Program-made: the position numbers and the translations under genes
Part shown: piece by piece, positions 47,210-55,033 of the stretch
Position numbering within the stretch: the first letter of the stretch is position 1
How the letters are laid out: each line of letters opens with the position of its first letter
Notes under the pieces: model-generated
Told to the model about the DNA's origin: nothing
What the model saw: the letters and a program-made list of their open reading frames with translations, nothing else
Databases searched by the model: none
Origin: a bacterium
Lineage (GTDB): Bacteria; Joyebacterota; Joyebacteria; Joyebacterales; Joyebacteraceae
NCBI GenBank assembly: GCA_025774935.1
Contig: JALGZK010000003.1
Span: forward strand, 124,001-188,000
Length of the DNA stretch: 64,000 nt
Direction of reading: 5' to 3'

Positions 47210-48217
47210 CTACTCGGGCCCCATCGTGAGGGCCATGACCGCCTTTTGCGCGTGGAGCCGGTTCTCCGCCACGTCGTAGATGATCGACCGTTCTGCATCG
47301 CACACGTCGTCGTCCGCCTCGTTCTCGCGGTCGATTGGCATCGGGTGGATGAAGTAGGCGTCGTTCGTCCGCTTCAACCGCTCTGAGGTCGCGCGCCAGT
47401 CCTGGTGCTCGGCCGAGAGCTTCACGTCGGCCTCTCGGCCCTCGGTGTAGCGGCTCGGGTGCATCCAGTGCCGAGAGTAGACCACGTCGGCGCCCTCGTA
47501 CGCGGCTTCCTGATCGTGCGTGACCTCGAACGACGCCGCGTTCTCCGCGCAGTTCGCCCTCGCCTGTTCGACGACCTCGGGGTCGAGCTCGAAGCCCTCG
47601 GGATACGCGAGACGGACGTTCATCCCGAGGCGCGAGTTGATGAGGATGCTCTCCTGCACGGAGCTCCACGAACGGACCATCGGCGAGTAGCCCCAGATCT
47701 GGAGGAGCGTCTTCCCGCTCGTGTCTCCCATGTGCTCGCGGAGTCCCTGTACGTCAGCCAGCCCCTGGCACGGGTGGAACTTGTCGTGTGCCATGCTCAC
47801 GACCGGCACGTCCGCGATCTCCGCGAACTCCCTGAGGAACGCGTCGCCATCGCCATACCCCTCGACCGAGTCCTCGAGGATCCGGATCCCGATCCCGCAT
47901 GAGTACCTCGCCATCACGTTCGCGGTGTCGTGGAGGACCTCTCCCCTCTGCGTGCTCGTGCGGAGCCGGAGTTTCGACGGCTCGAGGAACTGGGCGTGTC
48001 CGCCGAGCTCGGTCGCCGCGGCCTCGAAGGACTGCCTGGTCCTGAGCGACGAGTTGTAGAACATCATCATGAACGTCCGGGCCCGGAGGATGTTCTCGTG
48101 CTCCGGACTGAACCGCTCCCGTTTCATCTTCGCGGCGAGCTCGAGGGTCGCTTCGATCTCCGCGACGCTCCAGTCCTGCGTGCAGATTAGGTCGCGCCCC
48201 CTGAGGTCAACTACCAT
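47210..48217 (-). CDS. Carbamoyltransferase of the AOTC/YgeW-like clade, copy 2
   Basis: 335 residues from MVVDLRGRDLICTQ (GGGAGGT seven bases upstream). The carbamoyl-phosphate loop reads SLRTRQSFE (residues 57 on) instead of the STRTR of classical ornithine and aspartate enzymes, as in acetyl- or succinylornithine carbamoyltransferases. HPCQGLAD is conserved. The usual C-terminal HCLP motif is HPMP here, nearer the HPLP of aspartate carbamoyltransferases. The protein ends AENRLHAQKAVMALTM. The start overlaps the stop of copy 1 by 11 bases. Beside carbamate kinase it probably works in the phosphorolytic direction, but the ureido substrate is unknown. Confidence 0.82.
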   Translation of the reverse strand: MVVDLRGRDLICTQDWSVAEIEATLELAAKMKRERFSPEHENILRARTFMMMFYNSSLRTRQSFEAAATELGGHAQFLEPSKLRLRTSTQRGEVLHDTANVMARYSCGIGIRILEDSVEGYGDGDAFLREFAEIADVPVVSMAHDKFHPCQGLADVQGLREHMGDTSGKTLLQIWGYSPMVRSWSSVQESILINSRLGMNVRLAYPEGFELDPEVVEQARANCAENAASFEVTHDQEAAYEGADVVYSRHWMHPSRYTEGREADVKLSAEHQDWRATSERLKRTNDAYFIHPMPIDRENEADDDVCDAERSIIYDVAENRLHAQKAVMALTMGPE

Positions 48218-49277
48218 CGCCGCCACCTCCCACTCTGTCCATAGTGAGTGCCATGATCGCCTTCTGCGCGTGGAGCCGGTTCTCGGCTTCGTCAAAGACG
48301 ACCGAGTGCGGACCGTCGATGACCTCGTTCGTCACCTCGTACCCGCGGTCGCACGGAAGGCAGTGCATGTACTTGACGTCCTTGTCGGCCAGTCCGAGCT
48401 TGGCGTCGTTGCAGATCCAGTCCTTGTTCGCGTCGAAGAGCGCCTGCGTCTCGTCGAGCATCGGCTTCTCCGCGATGGGCGGGATGAGCTCCTTCGACGT
48501 CCAGGCTTTCGGGTAGACGACGTGAGCGCCTTCGAACGCGGCCTCCATGTCGTTCACGATCTCGAAGCTCCCGCCCGACCCAGCGGCGCGCTCCCTCGTC
48601 GCGGCGAGGATCTCGTCGTCGAGCTCGAGCCCCTCGGGGTGCGCCAGCACGACGTCGCAGCCCACCGTCGCGGCCGCGATGACCACGCTCTGCGGGACCG
48701 AGAGCGGCTTGTGGACCGACGGGCTGTAGGCCCAGCTCATCACGAACTTGACGCCCTTGAATCCGCCGAAGTGCTCGCGCACGGTCATGATGTCGGCCAT
48801 GGCCTGACAGGGATGGAAGATGTCGCACTCCATGTTGATGACCGGGATGTCGGCCCACCGCGCGAACTCGCGGACGATGCGGTTCGCCTTGCCGTAGATC
48901 CAGTCGACGGGATCCCCGTACATGCGGATCGAGATGCCGTGCCCCATGCGGTCGAGCACGCGCGCCACGTCCGAGACGCGTTCGGTCGAGTACGCGACCT
49001 CGTCACCCTCGAGCGCCGGCGTGTAGATCTTCCCCGGGTCCAGGAAGTGTGCGTGGCCGCCCATCTGCGTCATCCCCGCCTCGAAGCTGTTCCTGGTCCT
49101 CAGCGACTGGTTGTAGAAGATCATGAAGAGCGTCCGGTCCTCGAGGTACTTGTGGGGCGCTCCCCTCTTGAACTTCTCCTTGAGCACGTCGGCGAAGTCG
49201 AGGATCGTCTCGACCTCGTCCTTCGTGTAGTCGAGGATGGTGATGAAGTCCCTGCCGTTGAACCGCGTGTCGATCAT
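48207..49277 (-). CDS. Carbamoyltransferase of the AOTC/YgeW-like clade, copy 1
   Basis: 356 residues from MIDTRFNGRDFIT, four bases after GGAGGT; the start at 49304 lacks a binding site. The phosphate loop is SLRTRNSFEAGM (58 on), HPCQAMAD is at 155 on, and MSWAYSPSVHKPLSVPQ closely resembles the MTWAYSPSxGKPLSVPQ stretch I recall from E. coli YgeW. MHCLPCDRG gives the HCLP motif that copy 2 lacks. The end DEAENRLHAQKAIMALTM resembles acetylornithine carbamoyltransferase. YgeW acts in the purine-degradation gene set of E. coli. The context here, between the hydroxylase FAD subunit and carbamate kinase, supports a similar role. Confidence 0.85.
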   Translation of the reverse strand: MIDTRFNGRDFITILDYTKDEVETILDFADVLKEKFKRGAPHKYLEDRTLFMIFYNQSLRTRNSFEAGMTQMGGHAHFLDPGKIYTPALEGDEVAYSTERVSDVARVLDRMGHGISIRMYGDPVDWIYGKANRIVREFARWADIPVINMECDIFHPCQAMADIMTVREHFGGFKGVKFVMSWAYSPSVHKPLSVPQSVVIAAATVGCDVVLAHPEGLELDDEILAATRERAAGSGGSFEIVNDMEAAFEGAHVVYPKAWTSKELIPPIAEKPMLDETQALFDANKDWICNDAKLGLADKDVKYMHCLPCDRGYEVTNEVIDGPHSVVFDEAENRLHAQKAIMALTMDRVGGGGDGS

Positions 49278-49322
49278 CGATACCTCCGTGTGTGAGATTC
49301 CCATGCGCGCACTCGGCGCGTT

Positions 49323-50219
49323 CTACCCGTCTTCCTCCAGATCGAGGCAGAGCCGCCTCAGCGCCGACCGTGTCAGCGTCTCGATCAGAATCCGCCGGTA
49401 TCTGCCGGAAGCCCGTACGTCGTCGATACAGCTCGCGCTCCCGACGGCGCGCGCCGCGACCGCGTCGATCACGGCTTCACAGTCGCCCGCCGGCCACTCC
49501 GACTCGAACAGGTTCTCCGCGTCACGCGCCCTCACGGCGGTCGGCGCGACCGAGCCGAGCGCGATCCGGACGAGCCCCGCCTCCGGTTCGTAGAGAGCTG
49601 CGACGGACACGATGGCGATGGCGAGCGCCTTCCTCTGCCCCGCCTTGAGATAGAGACTCCGCGCGCTCTCCGCCGGGCAGTCGAAGGAGATGTCCGCGAT
49701 GAGTTCGTCATCCCTGAGCACTGTCTCGCCGGGACCCGTGAAGAAGCCCTCGAGCGGGAGACCGGCCCGGTCGCCCTCGCAGTCGTCAGCCGAGACGACT
49801 CTGACGGCGGCGTCCAGGGCGAGGAGCGCGACGGCGGCGTCCGCCGCGGGCGACGCGTTCGCCACGTTCCCGCCGACCGTGCCGCGAGAGCGAATCTGAG
49901 GCGAACCGACCGTCGCGCACGCCTCCGCGAGAAGCGGGACGTGCTGGCGGACGAGGTCGTCGCGGGCGAGTGCCCCGTGCGTGTTGAGCGCTCCCATCGT
50001 CATCTGTCCGACCGCGTCGGGATCGGGCGTGAGGTCCACGCCTCCGAACTCCTCGATCCCGGCGAGGTCGACCAGCACCTCGGGACGTTCGTCGCCGCTC
50101 CTGAGACGGGCGGTAAGGTCGGTGCCGCCCGCTATGGGCGTCGCTCGTCCCGCCGCTTCGCGGAGGATCTCGGCCGCCTCAAGGGCAGTCGTCGGGAACT
50201 TCCACGCCGGCTCGTACAT
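49323..50219 (-). CDS. xdhB: Xanthine dehydrogenase-type FAD-binding subunit
   Basis: 298 residues, normal for separate FAD subunits (XdhB/YgfM). FAD motifs PIAGGTDLTARLRSG (about 28-42) and SPQIRSRGTVGGNVANASPAAD (about 105-126) are clear, and a CO-dehydrogenase flavoprotein C-terminal domain follows. It passes electrons from the 2Fe-2S subunit to NAD or another acceptor. GGGAGGGG precedes the ATG, which lies 41 bases inside the yqeB gene, so translation is coupled. Its 2Fe-2S partner is 6 kb upstream in the same operon (56347-56820), and no molybdenum subunit is in the window. Confidence 0.9.
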   Translation of the reverse strand: MYEPAWKFPTTALEAAEILREAAGRATPIAGGTDLTARLRSGDERPEVLVDLAGIEEFGGVDLTPDPDAVGQMTMGALNTHGALARDDLVRQHVPLLAEACATVGSPQIRSRGTVGGNVANASPAADAAVALLALDAAVRVVSADDCEGDRAGLPLEGFFTGPGETVLRDDELIADISFDCPAESARSLYLKAGQRKALAIAIVSVAALYEPEAGLVRIALGSVAPTAVRARDAENLFESEWPAGDCEAVIDAVAARAVGSASCIDDVRASGRYRRILIETLTRSALRRLCLDLEEDG

Positions 50220-51069
50220 CGACCGTCCCCTCCCGGTTCGTCTCGTCGACCGGGACGACTCCGCGCCCGAGGAGGGCCTCGAGCACCGCGCCGCCGACTG
50301 CGGCCGCCTTGTCCGACACGGCGGCGGGGTCGACCGCCGACCCGCGAGGGTCGACGTCGCCCGCCTTCGCCCCCTCCGAGAGCCGAACCCCGTCGGCGAC
50401 GAGCCCGCGTACGAGCCCTGCGACTCCCGCCCGGACCGGGCGGCCGGCGACGTGTCCCACGACGTCGCCCTCGTCGACGAGATCGCCGATCGACCTTACG
50501 GACTCGAACGTCCCGTCCGCGGGCGAACGCATCACGCGCCCGGACGTCACCCCGGCGATCTCGCCGGGGAGGCCGGTGTCCGGGGCGGCGGCTCCCGATT
50601 CGATGACGAGTCCGAGGGAGTCCCCTCTCTTCGTCTCGATGACGAGGTCGACGTCGCGGCCAGCCTCGAACCCGGGACCGAGCCCGATCGTCACGGGCGC
50701 GTCGCCGCGTCCGGTGCCGAGGTTGACCTTCGCCATCCGTGCGTCGACGACGGCCCGAGGACGCAACACTCGGATCGCGCGCCCGTCCGGATCGACGACG
50801 ACGGGCACCCGGTCGTCCGCCTCGTCGGAGGACGCGCGCGCGCGAGCGAGTTCGGAAAGCACGTCCGGCTCGACCCGGCGCGCCGAGATCCCGTCGACCT
50901 CGGCTTCGCCGGAGAAGACGGCCTCGGCGAACGCCGCGGCGCGCCGCACGACGGTCGGGGACTCCGCCTCGAGAACGACCACCCGGTACCCCGAGCGGTG
51001 AAGTGTCGCGGCGACCCCAGTCCCGAGGTCCCCGCCGCCCCGTACGATGACGAGAGACCGAGCGCTCAT
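50179..51069 (-). CDS. yqeB: YqeB-family accessory protein of selenium-dependent molybdenum hydroxylases
   Basis: 296 residues from MSARSLVIVRGGGDLGTGVAATLHRSG; the ATGA overlap with the XdhC gene fixes this start. The N-terminal Rossmann-like region with RGGGDLxTGxAxxLHRxGYxVVVLE and the later segment DARMAKVNLGTGRGDAPVTIGLGPGFEAGRDVDLVIET are characteristic of the EF2563/YqeB family. These proteins accompany molybdenum hydroxylases that carry a labile selenium ligand. Their exact chemistry is not settled. Presence here suggests that the xanthine-dehydrogenase-like enzyme is of the selenium-dependent kind, which is an inference. Confidence 0.88.
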   Translation of the reverse strand: MSARSLVIVRGGGDLGTGVAATLHRSGYRVVVLEAESPTVVRRAAAFAEAVFSGEAEVDGISARRVEPDVLSELARARASSDEADDRVPVVVDPDGRAIRVLRPRAVVDARMAKVNLGTGRGDAPVTIGLGPGFEAGRDVDLVIETKRGDSLGLVIESGAAAPDTGLPGEIAGVTSGRVMRSPADGTFESVRSIGDLVDEGDVVGHVAGRPVRAGVAGLVRGLVADGVRLSEGAKAGDVDPRGSAVDPAAVSDKAAAVGGAVLEALLGRGVVPVDETNREGTVDVRAGVEVPDDCP

Positions 51070-51893
51070 GTCCGGCTCACACCCTTGTGGACGCCCTTGT
51101 CCTTCAGCATCGCCGTGTCTTCGATGCCGTGGCGGACGGCGATCATCTCGGCCACGACCGATACCGCGATCTCCTCGGGAGTCTCGGCGCCGATGTCGAG
51201 TCCTATCGGCGCGTGGACCGTACGGAGTGCCGCGGCGGGCACACCGTCCGCCTCGAGCTTCTCGAAGCTCGCACGGACCTTCTCGACGCTCCCGATCATC
51301 CCGACGTACCTCGGACGGCACGGCAGGAGGACCTTCACCCAGTCCTGATCGAAGCGGTGCCCGCGCGTGACAACGACCACGAACGTCGCCTCGTCGACGG
51401 CGATCGGATCGTGCATGAGCTCGGTGCCGCCGACGAGCCTCCTGTCGGCGGACGGGAAGCGCTCCTCGCTCACGACACCCTCGCGGTCGTCGACCACCGT
51501 GACCCGGAACCCCGCGCGCTTCGCGGCCGCGGCCACGGCCTGGCCGACGTGTCCGCCGCCGACGATGAGAACCGCCGGGCCGGCCGCGATCGGCTCGAGG
51601 AAGATGTCCATCCTCCCGCCGCACGTCATGCCAACGTCATCCCCGAGATCGTACGAGAGCAGAACGGGTTCGTTCGAGCTCACCAGTTCACGGGCTCGCT
51701 CGATCGTCTCCGCCTCGATCGCCCCGCCCCCGACCGTCCCGACCGTCCGCCCGTCCGGATAGACGATCATCTTCGCGCCGGCCCCGCGCGGCGTGGATCC
51801 GCCGGCGGACACGACCGTCGCGACGACGCCTCCGACAGCCTCGCGGTGCATTCGGGCGATCTCATCGTAGAGGTCGGCGAGCTTCAGAGACAT
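51066..51893 (-). CDS. XdhC/CoxI-family molybdenum hydroxylase maturation protein
   Basis: 275 residues from MSLKLADLYDEIARMH; GGAGAGG precedes this ATG, and the 23-residue in-frame extension is unsupported. The N-terminal XdhC/CoxI domain has STPRGAGAKMIV, GTVGGGAIEAE and DVGMTCGGRMDIFLEPI. The C-terminal Rossmann domain has VGGGHVGQAVAAAAKRAGF. Proteins of this family bind and sulfurate the molybdenum cofactor before insertion into xanthine dehydrogenase. I leave the symbol blank because xdhC means an iron-sulfur subunit in E. coli. It overlaps yqeB by four bases. Confidence 0.88.
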   Translation of the reverse strand: MSLKLADLYDEIARMHREAVGGVVATVVSAGGSTPRGAGAKMIVYPDGRTVGTVGGGAIEAETIERARELVSSNEPVLLSYDLGDDVGMTCGGRMDIFLEPIAAGPAVLIVGGGHVGQAVAAAAKRAGFRVTVVDDREGVVSEERFPSADRRLVGGTELMHDPIAVDEATFVVVVTRGHRFDQDWVKVLLPCRPRYVGMIGSVEKVRASFEKLEADGVPAAALRTVHAPIGLDIGAETPEEIAVSVVAEMIAVRHGIEDTAMLKDKGVHKGVSRT

Positions 51894-51924
51894 CTCGTAC
51901 CTCTCCAAAAGGAAAACCGACCCC

Positions 51925-51949
51925 GCGGCACGCCGGAGCGGCACGCCGG
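51925..51949. repeat. 12-bp direct repeat in the mocA-xdhC gap
   Basis: GCGGCACGCCGG occurs at 51925-51936 and again at 51938-51949, one base apart. It lies in the 135-base gap between the nucleotidyltransferase and XdhC-family genes, the largest gap inside the operon. It could be an operator or simply slippage. No promoter boxes were seen beside it. Confidence 0.5.
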
Positions 51950-52028
51950 GCCGGAGTCCCATGCCGGCGCGCAGATGCGCACCGACGCGCTGCCGTCCGT
52001 GGACGACCGACGGTCTTCGGACGGATTA

Positions 52029-52631
52029 CTACTGGGGGTCGAGCCCGTCCTTGACCGCCACGTAGTCGTCCCATTCGTCGATGTCGACGAGGAACTTGTC
52101 GTCCCCAAGATCGACGTCGACGACGGAGTCGGCTTCGCGCTCCAGGATGTGCCGCGCTCCGGCGTCTCCCTCGAGCGCCTCGAGTTCGGCTCCGAAGGAG
52201 CCGTCGAGAACGACCGGGTGCCCGCGCCTTCCCGCGAAGGAGGGCACTGCGATCCGCGCGCCCTTCGCGTGGGCGTCGACAAGCGCGTCGACGTCCTCGG
52301 TGCGGAAGAACGGTGCGTCGCCAAGCACGACGATGTATGCGCCCGTCCCCCACGAGCACGCGGCGACACCGTGTGCGAGCGACGTCCCCATCCCTTCGGC
52401 GAAACGCATGTTAGCGATCAGCTCGACGCGCTCGTCGCCGATGCCGCAGAGCGCCTGCCCGACATCGTTGGCCCTGTAACCGAGCACCACGACGACCTCG
52501 TCGACCTTCTTCGAAGCGAGGAGCTTCCCGACGACCGTGCGGATCATCGGCTCACCGACGATCGGCAGGACCTCTTTCTTGTCCTTCATCCGCTTCGATT
52601 CGCCCGCTGCAAGAACGACTGCAGATACCAT
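52029..52631 (-). CDS. mocA: Molybdenum cofactor nucleotidyltransferase (MocA/YgfJ-like)
   Basis: 200 residues of the MobA-like NTP-transferase fold. The N-terminal loop VLAAGESKRMKDKKEVLPI (5 on) fits LAAGxSxRMGxxK with a Lys-Asp insertion-like change, and VVLGDAPFF supplies the metal-binding Asp (usual GDMP). MocA transfers CMP to molybdopterin to make the cytosine dinucleotide cofactor used by many hydroxylases; YgfJ is the paralog next to selenium-dependent hydroxylase genes in E. coli. With YqeB and XdhC encoded just downstream, a role in preparing the hydroxylase cofactor is likely. GGAAGG precedes the ATG. Confidence 0.85.
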   Translation of the reverse strand: MVSAVVLAAGESKRMKDKKEVLPIVGEPMIRTVVGKLLASKKVDEVVVVLGYRANDVGQALCGIGDERVELIANMRFAEGMGTSLAHGVAACSWGTGAYIVVLGDAPFFRTEDVDALVDAHAKGARIAVPSFAGRRGHPVVLDGSFGAELEALEGDAGARHILEREADSVVDVDLGDDKFLVDIDEWDDYVAVKDGLDPQ

Positions 52632-52684
52632 AGTTCCTTCCGGGAGCTTCGAGTCCGCGAGGGACCTCGCCGCCCACGCCCGTA

Positions 52685-53845
52685 CTACGCGTGGGCCATC
52701 ATGCCGCTGATTCTCTCAATCGCCTTCTCGATGTTCTCGAGCGAGTTCGCGTAGCTGAATCTGAGGTATCCCTCGCCGTAGGCGCCGAAGCAGGTTCCGG
52801 ACAGACAGGCGACTCCGGCCTCGTTCAGGACCTTGTCGGCGAGCACCTGTGACTCGAGCCCGGTCTCGGTGATGTTCGGGAAGACGTAGAACGCACCCTT
52901 CGGCCTCAGGCACGAGATCCCCTTGATGCCGTTGAGGCCGTCGACGATCGCGTCGCGCCTCTGCTTGAAGATCCCGACCATCTCCTCGACCTTGTCCTGC
53001 GGCCCCTCGAGCGCCTCGATGCCGGCGAGCTGCACGAACGACGTCGCGTGGGAGTAGATGTTCGTGTTGAGCTTCGCGAACTTCTCCGCGATCGGCGTCG
53101 GCATCGCAGCGTACCCGAGCCGCCAGCCGGTCATGGCGTAGGTCTTGGAGTGCGCGTCCATGAGGATCGTGCGCTCCTTCATGCCGGGATACGTCACGAT
53201 CGAGTGATGCTCTCCTTCGTAGATGATCTTGCTGTAGACCTCGTCGGACAGCACGATCACGTCGTTCTCGACGGCGAGCTCGGCGATCCGCTTGAGATCG
53301 CTCTCCTCGAGCACGCCACCCGTCGGGTTCTGCGGCGAGTTGAGGATCAGCATCTTGGTCTTCGGGCTGATGATCGCCTCGAGATCCGCGATGTCGAACC
53401 GGAAGTCGCGTTCCTCCTTGAGCTTCAGGGGAATCGCCTTCCCGCCCGAGAACTCGATCGCCGACTCGTAGATCGGGTAGCCGGGATTCGGGTAGATGAC
53501 CTCGTCGCCGTGGTCGACGAGCGCGAGGATCGGCAGGAAGATGATCGGCTTCCCGCCCGGAGTGAGAATGATCTGATCGGGTGTGTACTCGACGCCGCGG
53601 TCCTTGGCGAAGTAGTTGCAGATCGCCTGCCTGGCCTCCATCAGTCCTGCGGACGGACCGTAGTGAGTATAGCCAGCCCAGATCGCCTTCTCGGCCGCCT
53701 TCCTGATGTTGTCGGGGGTGTCGAAGTCGGGCTCGCCGATCTCGAGGTGGACGATGTCCCGTCCCTGGGCCTCGAGCGCCCTTGCCTTCGCGAGAACCTC
53801 GAAGGCCGTCTCCGTGCCGAGCCTGTTCATCCTCTCCGCGAACAT
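52685..53845 (-). CDS. Class I/II pyridoxal-phosphate aminotransferase (aspartate aminotransferase-like)
   Basis: 386 residues from MFAERMNRLGTETAF, five bases after AAGGAGGG. An in-frame GTG at 53914, overlapping the preceding TGA, would add 23 charged residues and is a less likely start. The fold type I motifs are all there: THYGPSAGLMEAR, NSPQNPTGGV, LSDEVYSKIIYEG, and the cofactor lysine Lys234 in HSKTYAMTGWRLGY. AspC/AatA-type enzymes exchange aspartate or alanine with 2-oxoglutarate. In this operon it may handle an amino acid produced from purine breakdown or provide glutamate-linked nitrogen disposal; the substrate is not determined. Confidence 0.85.
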   Translation of the reverse strand: MFAERMNRLGTETAFEVLAKARALEAQGRDIVHLEIGEPDFDTPDNIRKAAEKAIWAGYTHYGPSAGLMEARQAICNYFAKDRGVEYTPDQIILTPGGKPIIFLPILALVDHGDEVIYPNPGYPIYESAIEFSGGKAIPLKLKEERDFRFDIADLEAIISPKTKMLILNSPQNPTGGVLEESDLKRIAELAVENDVIVLSDEVYSKIIYEGEHHSIVTYPGMKERTILMDAHSKTYAMTGWRLGYAAMPTPIAEKFAKLNTNIYSHATSFVQLAGIEALEGPQDKVEEMVGIFKQRRDAIVDGLNGIKGISCLRPKGAFYVFPNITETGLESQVLADKVLNEAGVACLSGTCFGAYGEGYLRFSYANSLENIEKAIERISGMMAHA

Positions 53846-53910
53846 CCCTTCCTCCTTCTGCTTCGTTTCCCGGCCCCGCTGTTCGCGGGACCTCGTGGCC
53901 ATTCCGCTCT

Positions 53911-54936
53911 TCACTGAACTCGATCCCTCGCCGCCTCGGTGTCCCGCCCCTCGAGCGAGCGCTTCCTCGACAGCACCTCACGGACCGCGGAAGCGATGTC
54001 GCGCGACTTCAGCCCGAAGTGCGACAGCAGCTGCTCGTGCTCCCCCGACTCGCCGAAGCGGTCCTCGATTCCCACGATCTTGATCGGCGTTGGTCTGGAC
54101 GATTGCGCGAGCGCTTCCGCCACCGCGCCCCCGAGTCCGCCGATGGTCGATCCCTCCTCCGCCGTCACGAGCGCTCCGGTCTCGACCGCTGCGCGGTTGA
54201 CGATGGCGCGGTCGAGCGGCTTGATCGTGTGGCAGTTGATCACGCGTACGCCGAGCCCGTCGTCCTCCAACAGCCTCGCCGCCTTCAGCGCCTCGTAGAG
54301 CATGACGCCGTTCGTGAGCACCGAGGCGTCGTCGCCCTGCCGATAGACGCCGGCCTGGCCGATCGTGAACGGCGTGATGTTCGTCGTGATGATAGGGACC
54401 CTCGCCGCCGCGAATCTGATGTAGACGGGACCTGGCGTCCGCGCCGCCGCGACCGTGGCCTTCCGGGCCTCGACCGCGTCGGTCGGAACGATGACCGTCA
54501 TTCCGGGGAGCGTCCGCATGACGGCGACGTCTTCCAGTGACTGTCTCGAACCGCCCGCCCCTCCCGCTGAGAGCCCCGCGTCGGCGCCACAGATGTTCAC
54601 GTTCAGCGATCCGTAGCAGATCGTGGAACGGATGATGTCCCAGGCCTTCCCTGCCGCCAGCATCCCGTGCGTCGTGACGAAGACGCACTTCCCGGCGAGC
54701 GCGAGTCCGGCGGCCGTTCCGATCATGTCCTGCTCGCAAAGCCCGATGTCCAGGAACCGGTCCGGGAACCTCTTCCGGAAACCGCTCGTTCCGCTCGATC
54801 CCGCGAGGTCGGCGTCCATCACTATGATGTCCGTACCCCGCTCCGCGAGTTCGATCAGGCCGCGCTCGTAGCCTCTGTTGGTCGCCTCTGTCTCGACGAC
54901 GCTGTGATGGATGTCGACCAATCCCATTTCGGCCAT
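53911..54936 (-). CDS. Transketolase, C-terminal (pyrimidine-binding and C-domain) subunit
   Basis: 341 residues covering the pyrimidine-binding domain (about 15-185; LCEQDMIGTAAGLALAGKCVFVTTHG, with the catalytic Glu in CEQ) and the transketolase C-terminal domain (about 200-320; DGLGVRVINCHTIKPLD). The N-terminal half is the separate gene 97 bases upstream. Split transketolases are common in archaea and anaerobes. The enzyme would route pentose phosphates, for example ribose released from nucleosides, into central metabolism. GGAG lies seven bases before the ATG. The intergenic gap holds a small 6-bp hairpin (54967-54982). Confidence 0.88.
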   Translation of the reverse strand: MAEMGLVDIHHSVVETEATNRGYERGLIELAERGTDIIVMDADLAGSSGTSGFRKRFPDRFLDIGLCEQDMIGTAAGLALAGKCVFVTTHGMLAAGKAWDIIRSTICYGSLNVNICGADAGLSAGGAGGSRQSLEDVAVMRTLPGMTVIVPTDAVEARKATVAAARTPGPVYIRFAAARVPIITTNITPFTIGQAGVYRQGDDASVLTNGVMLYEALKAARLLEDDGLGVRVINCHTIKPLDRAIVNRAAVETGALVTAEEGSTIGGLGGAVAEALAQSSRPTPIKIVGIEDRFGESGEHEQLLSHFGLKSRDIASAVREVLSRKRSLEGRDTEAARDRVQ

Positions 54937-55033
54937 GTCAAACTCCTCGATGAACTCCCGCCATCCCGACGGTCACCCGTCGCCACCGCCTCCCTTCAGA
55001 GCCCCGCCGTGCCGCACCCGCCCCCTCCAACTC

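Noticed and set aside
47146-47298. A 51-residue N-terminal extension of carbamate kinase
   Set aside because: It overlaps the coding end of the carbamoyltransferase in another frame, and the family N-terminus is exactly MGTLAVVAIGGNS at 47145.
51070-51624. A long N-terminal extension of YqeB
   Set aside because: It lies inside the XdhC-family gene in another frame; the ATGA overlap at 51066-51069 gives the true start.
53846-53914. The GTG start of the aminotransferase overlapping the transketolase stop
   Set aside because: The GTGA overlap is attractive, but the extra 23 residues are charged and non-conserved, and AAGGAGGG directly precedes the ATG at 53845.
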